Shown here: positions 11,551-22,630 of the stretch, piece after piece
Layout: every line of letters begins with the position of its first letter
Numbering within the stretch: the stretch's first letter is position 1
Source of the DNA: Usnea hakonensis
Lineage: Eukaryota > Ascomycota > Lecanoromycetes > Lecanorales > Parmeliaceae
Reading direction: 5' to 3'
DNA length: 64,000 nt
Assembly (NCBI GenBank): GCA_013423325.1
Contig: BLJB01000107.1
Span: 1 to 64,000, forward strand
The notes under the pieces: model-generated
Seen by the model: the letters and a program-made list of their open reading frames with translations, nothing else
Told to the model about the DNA's origin: nothing
Databases searched by the model: none
Position numbers and translations under genes: made by a program

Positions 11551-12384
11551 TCACGATCGACGATCAGCATCATCCATCAAGACCTTTTCCCATTCATCGA
11601 TCTCGGACTCCTTCATCTTCAAATCTTCCAGTGTCGTTATGACTGCCCCTTCTTCAACCTCAATCTCAGCATCGATTCTCCTCTCCAGCGCCTTCAATAA
11701 CCCAGCAATTGCTTTTGTCCTCTCGTCCATTTCGCCATTTCCCAGCAGCATCTGAGACTCGAAGGTGGGCCGACTTGGATGATAGGTCAGTTTGAAATGC
11801 TTGATCATGGGTGCCTTCGTGGTTTGTCCGCCTGCCAAGAGCCTAAAGATACGCAATACTAGCTTTCCAGTGTGTGAAAAGAAGCTGCCGCCCATAGCAG
11901 CGCCCCAAATCGCATCGCGCGCGGTAACCAAGTGTATTTTGCGCAGGCGTTGGAAGCAATGCGGGTAGATGTAGCCTTGAGCAGTGGACCCAAACAGCGC
12001 TTCGAATTCCAGGCGCCGATCTCGTGTCCGGCGTGGCAATTTGTTCGCACCCTCGACAGTCGCTTCAGTATCTTCGCGGAATAGGCTGGGGGGGTTGACG
12101 AATTTGTCAGGGTAGTGGCCGCCAGTACACTGCGCTACAACCCGCGTGTCAAGGTTGATTCGGACACTTATGTTGTCGTAGAAGATTGAAATGGCTTCGG
12201 AGTAGATTTGCTTGTTGACTCGGAGAATGGTGGGGTCGATGTTGAAGGAGGCTTCTCTGCCATGCCTGTCATGGTAGAGTGTGTGGACGCGCTCAGGGTC
12301 GGGGTTGAGGAGCTCCTCGTAGATCTTCGTACGTAGCTCAAGAGGGATGGTGAACAACGATGAGGCTTGGACCTCGGAGACCAT
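11551..12384 (-). CDS. Fungal F-box-like / DUF7730-type protein
   Basis: Single-exon gene for 277 residues, starting at ATG 12382-12384. The N-terminus has the pattern of a large family of fungal proteins: FTIPLELRTKIYEELL, then a short variable segment, then ILRVNKQIYSEAISIFYDN. This resembles an F-box-like start followed by a domain commonly labelled DUF7730 or 2EXR-like in Pezizomycotina. These proteins have no established biochemical function; some may act as substrate adaptors. The C-terminus is acidic and helical (EVEEGAVITTLEDLKMKESE). No membrane segment or signal peptide is seen. The family call is from pattern memory and moderately secure; function is unknown. Confidence 0.72.
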   Translation of the reverse strand: MVSEVQASSLFTIPLELRTKIYEELLNPDPERVHTLYHDRHGREASFNIDPTILRVNKQIYSEAISIFYDNISVRINLDTRVVAQCTGGHYPDKFVNPPSLFREDTEATVEGANKLPRRTRDRRLEFEALFGSTAQGYIYPHCFQRLRKIHLVTARDAIWGAAMGGSFFSHTGKLVLRIFRLLAGGQTTKAPMIKHFKLTYHPSRPTFESQMLLGNGEMDERTKAIAGLLKALERRIDAEIEVEEGAVITTLEDLKMKESEIDEWEKVLMDDADRRS

Positions 12385-13407
12385 ATTTCGCGGCTCGTTG
12401 ACGGTGGTGAAATGAAGTGATAAGCAGGCGTGGCAGTGGGGTTAGAGTACGTACCTTAGGTTAAGCTCAGACCTCGGAAAACGACCCGCCCGTGTAGCGT
12501 AAAGATTTTAAAGTCCTTCGCCCCCGGGAAGTGACTAAATTAATCCTCCAACGTACGGATGTTGCTCTTTGAGGAATGATACATACTTTATAAAACATCT
12601 GCTGTTACCTACGACAGTGATGTGCCAAGCTACCTTCACAGACAGTCGACCTTTACATACCTAGCTATGGATGAGCACCATGCTAGCAGAGACAATACTC
12701 TCTTGCAAGCCAGGGGCGGCCGTCTTCAGTCCGTTTGATCTTTGCAGTTCGATGTGTTCTCATGGATCATTCGGGGCGACGCACTGTGTGGATGCGAAGC
12801 GCTACAAGACTGCGCATAGCCGGGTACAGCCTCGAGCACTAGGATGTTCTGGGCAGGGACAGGATATACGCGTCATTAATCATTTCAACGGTTATGGATT
12901 TATTCAATGCCTTGCTTCCGCGACCAATAAGATCGATATCATCGTCGGAAAGCTGCGACACTCAGTGGGCCACGATTATTGGATGAATTACTATAAGCGC
13001 TGGGGCCAGGTGCCTTGATTCAGTGCGTTACCGCAAGACTACGCTCAGTACGCATGAAGATCGCTATCTGAGAGTGAGACTTCGGTGTTGGCCTGTGCTT
13101 TGACAACAGTCGTGCCTCTGAGTGGGTCTCGCAGGCGAAAGCTCGATTGGACGTCGGTAATAAATCAGGTATGAGAGACTGGATCCACAACCCCAGGCAA
13201 GACCCTCGGACGCCAGTACAACTAGGCGGATATATCTCGCCAATCGTGTGTAAATATCTCATGCCTTCTTGATAGGAAACACTCCCTTCGAGGTATTCCG
13301 AATGTGAATTAGACTACCTCCTCAAGCACTGTGAGCGCACTCTGTATCTTCACGATTATCAATACCCACAACTTTCTGCTACCTCATCGCACTCATTCAC
13401 TTTCAAA
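12385..13407. other. Intergenic, no gene seen
   Basis: About 1 kb between a minus-strand and a plus-strand gene, so it holds both promoters. The open frame 12671-13018 (115 codons) has no domain, poor composition and no conserved look, and was rejected. Confidence 0.55.
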
Positions 13408-14034
13408 ATGCACATCTCTTACCTTGCTCTTCTCTTTGTCAGTCTCTCAATTACTCAGAGCAGTATCTGCTTCGCAAAGCCTCTTTTCGCCGCCGAAGTC
13501 GCACCCAGATCTACACTGCTCATCAAACCTTCTCCAAACGAAGAGAATGACCTTGCTGAGCCCATCTGCATCGGACCCAGTGGACCCAGTGCCCAAATGA
13601 CCTCCTCTAATAACCTGGGTACCTACGGCACTGACTGCATAGCCGCAGCAAACAGCTTTTTCAGCATACCAATTGTTTCCCATATAATATGGCACTGGAA
13701 GAGGAATACGGCAGGACAACCGCGCCCTCCGCTCGGGTATATTTTCCTGCCTTTAGCTGCGACCTCCGGGATATGCATGATTCGATTGGATGTGCTGTCC
13801 GATCCAGCGGCGGAGGACCAGTTCGCGCTAGTGGAAATTGCCAATGACTTTAGGCGACTCTATGACAAATGTGTTCAACCGAACCCAAGGATCATCTCTG
13901 TAGGTTACGTGCCTGTAGGGCCGAGAAATGTGCTTAAGCTGGAAATAAAGCCTACGACGATGGGTACATCTTTGGGCGAGGGAGGCTTGATCTTGAATGG
14001 CACAGAGTTGCCAAGTGTCACACAGCAGAGTTAG
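13408..14034 (+). CDS. Small secreted cysteine-containing protein (effector-like candidate)
   Basis: Single-exon gene for 208 residues. Residues 1-23 (MHISYLALLFVSLSITQSSI, then CFA) form a clear signal peptide with a hydrophobic core and likely cleavage before Lys24. The mature protein has exactly four cysteines (about Cys54, 77, 123 and 155), enough for two disulfides, and one NGT glycosylation sequon near the C-terminus. No catalytic motif was recognised. There is no transmembrane helix or GPI-type tail, so the product should be released outside the cell. The cysteine spacing and size resemble uncharacterised small secreted proteins of fungi. A role in host or microbe interaction is possible but is only inferred from these traits. 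Confidence 0.75.
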   Translation: MHISYLALLFVSLSITQSSICFAKPLFAAEVAPRSTLLIKPSPNEENDLAEPICIGPSGPSAQMTSSNNLGTYGTDCIAAANSFFSIPIVSHIIWHWKRNTAGQPRPPLGYIFLPLAATSGICMIRLDVLSDPAAEDQFALVEIANDFRRLYDKCVQPNPRIISVGYVPVGPRNVLKLEIKPTTMGTSLGEGGLILNGTELPSVTQQS

Positions 14035-14723
14035 CGTATGTGTGCTTTTGACGCGGAGGAACTGGACAGTATTGTTTCGATTCGTGTTGATTGAGACTTG
14101 TGTGTGATTAGGATGTCTGTTACCAGAAAAACGCAAGCAGATAAAACAACTATTTGGTTTCTTGAAAATATGAAGAAAAAGTAGCGGCGGTAGCGACAGC
14201 AGTAAGTAGCACTTCGTCTTGTTTCAGATACAACATGCGTGAGGGGATCATTCCGTCAGCAACGTCGAGTCCTAAGATCGACTCGCGGTGAGCAACGGGC
14301 AATAAGAGGGTAGAGAATGGCAGCCGTTGGATACCGACTCGCTGACTAATGCAAAAGCAGAGTCGTCAGCCAGTAGGGCTTGTGGATCAAGCTCCGGCAG
14401 CTTCGTGCTGTAAATACCGAGAGCTTGTGACCAACAATGGTTCTGTTTCGAAGAGAAAACGCCTCACGAGATGGCTTGGACTGTGGATAGCTCTGTGGAA
14501 GACGGCAAAGTGCTGCAGTGGAGGTGTGCTGCCTTAAGTCAGCCTGAATGACGACGTCTTGCATACTTAGCGGCGCAGCCTCGCGCTCTGTAGAGTGTAG
14601 CCTTTGATTTGACCCTTGAAGGTTACATTTTTCCCACTTCTTGTACTTGCCGCTATTCAGCTACTGCGCTTGCGACAGACATGCCCACTATTAGATGATG
14701 GCTAGCAGAGGAAGGATCCAGTG
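14035..14723. other. Intergenic, no gene seen
   Basis: About 690 bp with no coding or RNA feature that I can support. It should contain the terminator of the secreted-protein gene and the promoter of the following gene. Confidence 0.55.
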
Positions 14724-16281
14724 ATGAGTTTCGGCTTCAGCGTGTCAGACATCTACGGGTGTGCGCGTTTGGCTTACGTGCTCTACAATGAGTTCAAACA
14801 AGCGCCCGGGGCTTGTCGAGATTTTGCCCGGGAATTACTGCTTTTCCATGAAGTGCTGTTGAAAACTAAATCGACGATTGAAGCTGAAATAAGCCCTCTC
14901 AGTTTCGCGGATGAATTTGCTCTTGGGGATTGCCTTAAAAGTTGCAAAGAACTCCTTTACGTGCAAATCATCGGTGCTACCACGGTACCAAATGACACGA
15001 CCGGGATAATTTTTGGTGGCTATGACCCAGAAGGGAACTGTATTTTTCACTCTACCTCCACGTCTAACGGAAAAAGATTTCTCCCAGGTCTGCGTCAGAA
15101 ATTGGGGGCAAGAAAGTTTGCGCGCCAGATTCCGAAGCTCCAACGAGCGATATCAGCCCATATTGAAACATTGACGGCGTTCAGTATCCTTAGCATTCAG
15201 TAAGTCTTTAGTAGGTCGGTTTTTCTTCCATGGACGGCTGACTTTTCCGTGTCCCAGATCTTCCAAACATGAAATCCAAGCATCTCAGAATCGCATCGAG
15301 GAGTATATTGGCGAGTCTCGCGACTTACTAACGAAGTCTACGGACGATCATGTGCTCCAGTTTGAATCCCTCTCGGACCGTCTGGAGACATCACAAAGTC
15401 GCATAGAAGCGCAGCTTCAAGCTATACTCACAAACCAGCAAAGGACGAGAACCCCAATCCTGTCACATAGCCTAGATGCTTCTTCTCCGGAAGGCCGTCA
15501 GACATGGATGGAATTGGGTAGGCTTCTAAGGGACGAGGGCATCACGCCAACCATGATCAGGGAGAATCGAGAGCTTCTAGTGAATGCTATGAAAAGCACA
15601 CTCGAGGCAGAATCGTTACCAGAGTCCTACTCAACGGCGCCTGAGCACAATCTGAACAGCTACCCATTGAGCGGCACCGAATCAAGGAACTTATCTCACC
15701 AAGACTTCACTTCTGCCTTCTCTTCGATAAGTCTTTTTAGGTCCGCCCCACCTCGCAGCACAGGCTTCACAGACGCATTCCTCGAGAGACAGAGCAGTGT
15801 GCTAGGCTCTCTGAACTAGAAGCACAATGTTGACTATGGAATGCAGTCCCTGCTTCGAGGCATGAATGAGGAAGACTCCAAGGTGCAAAATAAGCATGAC
15901 GGCATAGATGACGTTAAGCTTGAAGATGTCGAACTTGGGAATCTTGCGCCCGAAAGAGAGTCAGGAAAAGACGACTCCCTTGATGACCAAACACGTCAAA
16001 AGCGAGCTGTGAGACACGTAGTGAAGCGCCAAGGAGCTAGCAGGGACCTCGAGAAGGAAAGCGCTGGCGGTCGTTCCGGGATCATACACGGGCTAAAACC
16101 ATTGTACATGTCGAGCATATATACTTGGTTTCCACCGACGTCTAATGGTCCAAACGTGGAAATCGAGATCCCGCCAGGAAATCCAGACTTTGACCCCAGT
16201 GATCTGGAATCTTGGTACGTTGTAAATACCATACAAACACCACAGCCCTTCATACCTATTTCTCAATTCGCCACTGACTGA
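14724..16281 (+). CDS. Protein with fungal NLR-type N-terminal domain; internal stop or short intron
   Basis: Exon 1 runs 14724-15199 and intron 1 is 15200-15257 (donor GTAAGT, acceptor CCCAG). The join restores frame through SIQSSKHEIQASQNRIEEYI. The N-terminus (MSFGFSVSDIYGCARLAYVL, then YNEFKQAPGACRDFARELL) resembles the helical N-terminal domains of fungal STAND/NLR-like proteins. A coiled-coil-like segment (LQFESLSDRLETSQSRIEAQ) follows. The frame then meets TAG at 15817, but the same frame stays open from there to TGA at 16279. Either the gene ends at 15819 (345 residues), or a 48-nt intron at 15799-15846 (weak donor GTGCTA, acceptor ATGCAG, in phase) removes the stop and gives about 483 residues, or the stop is a disabling mutation. 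No NACHT or repeat domain is seen downstream. Function unknown; possibly an orphan sensor/adaptor domain. Confidence 0.6.
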
Positions 16282-16805
16282 CTGCACAGGGGTTCTATCA
16301 TACCCATTCCTATTCCAATTAAAATTGGTAAATAGATACACCCATCAGTACTACAAGTACATTGGGGTGGTTATACGTCATTTCTTGCTGTCGGATTAGG
16401 GGGGGATGGCTGGCTGGAGTATATAGATGAAGGAGCTGAGTGAGTGGGGGCTGTGTGCTGTGTTGTGTAGGGTAGGGTAGGGTGGGAGTATGAATTTTTG
16501 TGGGGCGCTGACGTTTTGGTTTGGTTGGGTTGGGTGCAGAGTGGCGTCAGCTACAGGAAATTGGCTTTGTAATCCCGATGTATATCTCCTCTTGAGCGAG
16601 TGGGATAATAGGATTGCAATGCTCTTGGATTTGTGAAGACGCTTCAATCTGTGAATTGTTGCGACACGGCATAAGATGGCAAAAACTGCCTTGAAAGAAT
16701 AGCTACGCTTGTTCAAATTTTGCCTCCCAATTCAAGCTGTCCAGACTGCCCATTCGCGTCGAAGCAAACTTCGAATTCCATCTTGAGTTTTATGAGACTC
16801 ACGCA
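16282..16805. other. Short intergenic region
   Basis: About 520 bp between convergent genes. It is G/T-rich on the plus strand from 16395 to 16540 and holds the G-quadruplex motif listed separately. No gene is seen. Confidence 0.55.
16470..16486 (+). repeat. Telomere-like GGGTA repeat / G-quadruplex motif
   Basis: Four runs of three G with loops TA, TA and T (GGGTAGGGTAGGGTGGG). This meets the canonical intramolecular G-quadruplex pattern and resembles a short interstitial telomere-type repeat. It lies between the 3' ends of two convergent genes. Confidence 0.7.
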
Positions 16806-18167
16806 TCAAGGCTTTCGACCGTATGTAACATGGCTAGATATTCCAATCCGTTAGTAATTTTCGCACTTCCCCTCGCCATCTTCCCGGCACAGCCAGAATA
16901 CACCAAAATGAAAATAAGAGCGGGAAACTCACAAGTCAAGCTGAGCATGAAGCTTCGGGTCCCTAAAGTCCTTACGGACACTCGCAAGGAGGATCAGCAC
17001 TTCTTCCCGCTTCCACCCCAAGACCTGCGTGAAGAGGCGCATCGTCATCCCCTCCAATCCTTCTTCCAACGTCACGAGATTCCACGAGCCGACTGTCTTC
17101 TTTTAGGCACGCATTAGCCCCCTCCCCCCACGCTATTCAAAAATTGCTTCTCGGGGGAGAGATATTTCCGGGAGCTTTACCAAATGCTTATCCTTGGGCC
17201 ACGGTCCAATCGGCAACGGAAAGCGCTCATAATGAACGTCGACAAACCCGGCCTCCTTCATCCACCCCTCAATCTTCGGGCCCGGCGAGTGATCCTTGCC
17301 AAAGGAGTCGCAGGCCGCTAAGCCCACGTCGTTCCATTTCATCATCGCGTGCTCACTCGTCACGGAGCCGTCATCGGAATGAATGCGGAGACTGTAGTCC
17401 TGGAATTCGCTGTATCCGCCCACCTTTGTGGATTGGAAGCATTGGCCCACCAGCTTGGGCCAGTCGCTAATGGCGGCGGCGAGGTAGCGGCAGTGGACGT
17501 AGTCGAATTTTTGGGGAAAGGTCCAGCTTTCTTCTGCGTCATCGACTTCGAATTTGACGTTGGCGGGCACCCTGGTTTTCTAGGTTTCAGCGGTTTCTAT
17601 ATTGGGGACGTAATTGTCTTTTGGGGTTATAGATACCATGTGGGCTGCGTGGGGCTGAGATCCGTACCGAGAATCTCCGAGTCTGGAAAATCGTCGCCCA
17701 TCTCAATGGCCCAGATGCCGGTGCCCGTTCCGACGTCCAGGATTCTGGCGGGTTTGTCAATGGGTGCTAGATAGAGCTTATCGCCCATGGTTATTTTGAA
17801 CATTTGATGGCTGATGTCGAGACGATCGAGTTCGCTTTCATCGTTTGGCATGATGTAGCTTCCATCTTTGAATGCGTGATACCGACGACCGTTCTCGATG
17901 GGGTACCGCTCAATGCTGCTGGTGAGGGATGCGGTATACCTTGATCTGATCAAAGGTTTGCTATCAGCCTCCCCCCGGCGCTGAATACGCAGAACGCTGG
18001 CAATAGCACATACACGTCGTCTCCAAGACTGGAGTCGGATGCGTCGTAGAGCTAAGGCAGGTATTAATGACGGCAGTTGGGGACCTTGATCCTATATTTT
18101 CGCTTACATCTGGGTCCGCCTCGATGTTTTGCGTTGCGCCTCGGGGTGCTGCCCGTGGGTCGGCCAT
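16806..18167 (-). CDS. LaeA-like SAM-dependent methyltransferase, 6 exons
   Basis: Class I methyltransferase of the large fungal LaeA-like family. Some members act as nuclear regulators of secondary metabolism, and most are uncharacterised. Rebuilt exons (minus strand): 18108-18167, 18014-18051, 17637-17945, 17181-17571, 16933-17099 and 16806-16833, giving 330 residues, the usual family length. Family landmarks are all present: SSIERYPIENGRRYHAF (about 43-58), SAM-binding motif I ILDVGTGTGIW (101-111), GTDLSPTQPTW, FDYVHCRYL, and the C-terminal pair LFTQVLGWKREEV and HVTYGRKP. The last intron has a perfect TACTAAC branch point, and the final exon is only 28 nt. No nuclear localisation signal is obvious. 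It lies 740 bp from the hydrolase-CorA gene and about 33 kb from the PKS cluster, so a regulatory link to the cluster is only a possibility. Confidence 0.87.
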
Positions 18168-18904
18168 GACTCGGGCACAGGCTGATTCCTCAAATTGTTT
18201 TCTACGCTCTGGTCGGATACAATTTTCAAGAGTGGTGTCAAGTATACAAGGTGGGCGAAGAAAGGGCGTAGAGTACTTTCAAGCCGGGTTACACTCGCGG
18301 GATCTGCTGTGGGGATCATCCTGGTCCGGGCTTCTCGTTCAAGTCTGGTGGCCGGCATGCTATGCTGACTTAGCATTGCTGTTCTGTCGAATGGCGTGAA
18401 TATGTATCCAAAAACTTCATCGACGCTACTTGAGACGGTTTTTTAGTTCGTTACACCGCTGACTACTACTAGATTCAGTAAGATATTGACATTCAGTCTC
18501 CAACATCCACGGCGTTACAACCACAAAATTTTTAGCTCCACAATAGCACCAGACCATGAGTCAACTTCTATGCTATTCATTCCACAATCCGTTCCTGAAG
18601 TATTGACTCGAGATGGCTGACTACAAGCCCGGTTGAGACTCGCGGCCATTTCGCAAACCAGTACGTTGCGCCCTGTTGCGACTCTGTGATGGAGAAGATG
18701 AGGCCCCACCCCGTTGGCCGCTGTCTTTAGACGGGTATTGGCCGGATTCAATTTATGCCTTCTTTGCCGCTATTACTAGACTGCCTTATCCCAAAATTAC
18801 CGTGTGGATACATTATCATTCATCATACGTAACTCGAACATCAGAACCTCCGGGTATCATTAGTATAAAGAGTCCTTTACCTTCCCAACCCCCGGTTTTT
18901 CCAA
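18168..18904. other. Intergenic, promoter side of the LaeA-like gene
   Basis: About 740 bp between the LaeA-like gene start and the stop of the upstream minus-strand gene. No gene is seen; short frames on both strands lack family-like sequence. Confidence 0.55.
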
Positions 18905-21900
18905 TTACTTCCCAACCATGCTTTTCCTATGCGCCCGCAGTTCTTCTTCCCAATTCATCTTCGAATGTGTCCTAGATAGCGTAGATAGCCGTTTCGCATG
19001 CGCCTTTTCCGCATCAATCGCAGCTTGCTTTTCCAAATCAATATCCATACTCCCAAGAGTCGAAGCTCGCGAAGGTTGGTCCGAAGGATGCCGAGAAAGG
19101 ACGCCCACTCGCAGCAGTAAATTGAGGTAGGGCTTTGCAGAAATTTTCCACACCTTGTAAGAGAGGCGTCGCGCGTGTCTGTTGAAAGCTACCATGAGTG
19201 CGACTACGATAACTGCAAGAGATATAGCGCCCATGTAAGTGAAAATTACGTGCAAGGTCGGGAGCGCCTCGTTTCGGCTGCCCGGTTCACCGCTCCACTC
19301 GCGTGCGTTGATACCTATTTCCCGGTTAGTCTGGCTGCGAAAAGATCTCTGTGATAGACGAAGGACGAAGCTTTACCAAATACAGATGCGAAGAAAGACA
19401 ATGGTAAAAATATAATCGTAAAAATCGTAAAAATCATGACAGATCGCGACTGGTCAGCCGCAACCTCGGTTTGCTCTCTGGCAAGGTGGGCCTCGACGAT
19501 ATTGGCTTGTTTCTGCTTCATATCCAGCAAATCTTTGAAGGCCTTTTGAGCGGTTTTAGCGCCCTTGAGCATGCCGTCTATTTGCTCTTTGTGTTCATTT
19601 AGAAACTGCTCGACGTCAAATAAGAAGTTGATACCATTAAAGCCCTTTCTACGATGCTCATTCAAATCACGATATTGTTTGATCATTTCCGAGACACAGA
19701 TGAGCTGCTCTTTAATTAATTTGTCAATTGTTTTCAGCTCATCTTCAATATCACGCAACTCGAGGAGGGCGTCAAGGTCTTTGCGGTTGTCTGCGCAAAA
19801 CGCAAAGTCAGCACTGCTCGTTCAATGTAGAATTTGGAGTTGCAGAACAGGCTTTGGGAGAAGAAAATTGCTCTTCGAAAATTGCTGAGCAACTTAGTAT
19901 CATTGTTAAAGGGGGAGTGTTTAGCTCCGGAGCGTACGTACCAATATGCTGTTGTGCATTGATATCCTTAGCCTTCTTATATTGGTGATTATTGCGGAAC
20001 TCTTTGAAGCTAAGCGTTTGCTGTTCAGTCAGAATTGATATATACTCTTCGAATATTCGAAATACTTGTAGATTCCGGTCGTTGGTCCGGTCAAGCAAGG
20101 CCTTCACGGCATGGAAAACTGCAAGTGCAGCAAAGTCGAAAGGATCCTCGCATTGATTCGCATAGTCGCCGTTAATGTCCTGATAGATCTCACTACGCAG
20201 ATCTCCCTCCTTCCAGAGACCGCCATCGTTGTCTTCCTTCTCCTTGGGAGCAAAAAAAGTGATCACTGTTTTATTGTCCACAATCCAGAGCCAAAGTTGG
20301 TCCACCATGAGGACCTTGGCAACAGCGTCTTCGGAATCAGGCACTAGAAATTGCCGGGCAGCTGCTGCGCGTCTAGTTTGGAGCCTCTGTGTTGCTTTCA
20401 TGGATGACTCTTTAGGTTGTTGCATATCCACATCAAGTTTCGTGCGTTTGTACAATATCTGGTCAGCATCCCGGACAGAGGTATTGCGTAGCGAGGGATA
20501 TCCATATTGGTCGAGGGTTCGCCGACAATGGATTGGTCGATCTGACGTAAGGTCTTGCCAGATGAGCTTGTGTTCCATTGATTCCCCACCCGCTACATCT
20601 TTTGCAATCGGGCGAGCGTGAGGCTGCTCCCTCCTTTTTTTGATGATATCTCCTCGTTTTTGCAAATTCCTGAAAGAATCCCAGTGAAGGTAGGGTAAGT
20701 ATGTCACGAATTGTACATCGTCAGTGGCACTTAGTGGAGTCATCATCCCTGTGTCCAGGTGCCTCTCTGAGCTTCTTGGTAGCAGACACTTGACGCTAGG
20801 CCTAACGAAACGGGCGTGGGGTGAGGCGTGTCGTGACTGATTATGTTGCGAGAACCACATCTTGTCCATCAGAAGTTGCTTATGAAGAGTGAGGTCTTCT
20901 TTATCCTGAGATATCGCTGTGAGGACGTGAGGTACCCAACCAGCATGAGTGAAAGGGACATGAATCCATTTGAATCGTTCAGAGGAGGCACTGGGTAGCT
21001 GAAAAAGGTGCGTCCGTTGAGGCCGTCGTAAGCGATCGCTATCGTGATCGAGAGTGTCGGTGAAGGCAACTTTCTTAGTTGACTTAGGCGACAAATAGCC
21101 GTCACTTTTATCCGTCGTCAGCGAAGGCCGTCTTGCATCTATATTTTTGGGCATGGGAGCAATCGGAGCAGAAAGCTTTGGAAATGAATCTGCTCGTGAG
21201 GTGTCACTGGATGCTTCATCGCTTTCCACGCTGGTAACGGTCAAGGTTGGTGCTGCTGGCTCCGAAGCGGGTCTGAGCTGTATGGCTGGACTGGCAGATC
21301 CATTCCTGCTACTCTGGTCTACATGATCACTTCCCCGGACCCTCGCCTCCATACATTTGGATGGCCCAACTTCAAGGAAGGTCTGAAGCGAAGGGTGCGC
21401 GGTCAGAATCTTGATTGATGGCTCTCCCTGAGTGCCCACAACATAAAATTGATGAACATCAACCTCAGTATTCGTCATAATGTCGTGATTCAGGGCATGA
21501 TGGAGATCGCGTTCCTCAGCACTAAAGTCTTTGACAAAGGAGGCTATCTCGTCGATATAGAAGCTGTACAGGGTATCTTCATCCATGAACCGCGGAGCGC
21601 CAACGTGTGTGGTGTTCAGCTGAATGAACTCCTCGTCTTCGAATGGTGCCTCAGGGCTGCTCAGCTTCCCAGAACGGCTGTCAACAACACACAGCCGAAC
21701 GGTGGTCAAAGTTTCCCCACCAACATCGTTGGTAGAGAGCACAACCAGGTTTGTGTCGGTGCTCTCCACGTAGCTATATATTTTCACTCCAAAATTACTA
21801 ACTGCGAAGCGATGATTGAGTGCCTATAAGATTTTCGAGTCAGTATTTCCAGCTCAAGGAGGACTCTCGAACCTCGAGGCAGATGTGGGAAGTGAAGTCT

Positions 21901-22630
21901 CGTGCTAGGCCTCTCAAGATCGAGGCTGCGACTTTTGGGCTTATAGAAGTACCTACTTCGAGATCCGCACTGCGCAACAAGAAGTCTTGTCGAAGGTTTT
22001 CAGACATTTCCCATTTCAGCCCCAAATGATTTCGTACTGTTTGAACATATTCTGGGTCGGAGAGAACACTCGAGCCGTGATGCGGTGCGGAGAAGAATGT
22101 CACCCCCAGACAGCATGATGCGATGCTGTTCTGGCCGTCCGAATTCTTCTTGCTGAGAGCTTGCTTTACGACGATTCCTCCTGTACTGTGACATATGAAG
22201 AGAATAGGCCGCTCATCAGTCCCTTGCGCTCTGCGGTGCTCTTGAACGATTTCAGAGAAACGGTCTGCCCATTCTACGACCCCAAAAGCCGCGACCTGCG
22301 CTTCCCCGGCCGCGAACTCCTCCGCTGATTTTTTGTGTGCAGCATCATTTGGCCCCTCGGGCGGCTTGAGCTCTAATGCCCTTTCCTGACGTGTGAGGTG
22401 ATCGTATAGGTGGACTTGGGCGGCAGGAAAGAGTTTGTCGTGCAGCACATAGTCGAGGCGGCGTTTTTCGCAGCCAGCAGTGTCGGTCTGGCGTTCCCAC
22501 GTCTTTCTCGGATCAGCGCCAATGGCCGGTACGCATACAATACTACGACAGGTCAGGGTATTCGGTTGTAGAAGACAGATCTTTTCACGTACTCAACTTT
22601 GACTTCAACAACTTTAGGCTTTGTTGACAT
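18905..22630 (-). CDS. Fusion of SERAC1-like alpha/beta hydrolase and CorA-like membrane domain, 5 exons
   Basis: Exons (minus strand): 22593-22630, 21873-22542, 19942-21823, 19377-19790 and 18905-19314, giving 1137 residues. An in-frame upstream ATG at 22649-22651 would add seven. Residues about 12-320 form a SERAC1/DUF676-like hydrolase: IVCVPAIGADPRKTW, nucleophile elbow FICHSTGGIVVKQ (Ser132; the usual first Gly is Cys), FFSAPHHGSS, and a candidate catalytic His309 in QLNTTHVGAPRF. A Ser/Pro-rich linker follows. Residues about 530-860 include MVDQLWLWIVDNKTVITFF, the CorA/ZntB-like cytoplasmic domain of fungal proteins. A helical stalk then leads to two membrane helices (MIFTIFTIIFLPLSFFASVF and VIFTYMGAISLAVIVVALMV). 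The helix-end signature is FGIN instead of the GMN of true CorA Mg2+ channels. Ion transport is therefore uncertain; an immune-like or signalling role is possible. The donor of intron 2 (GTTCGA) is weak. Confidence 0.85.

Noticed and set aside
12671..13018. 115-codon plus-strand open frame
   Set aside because: No domain, signal or splice context, and random-looking composition.
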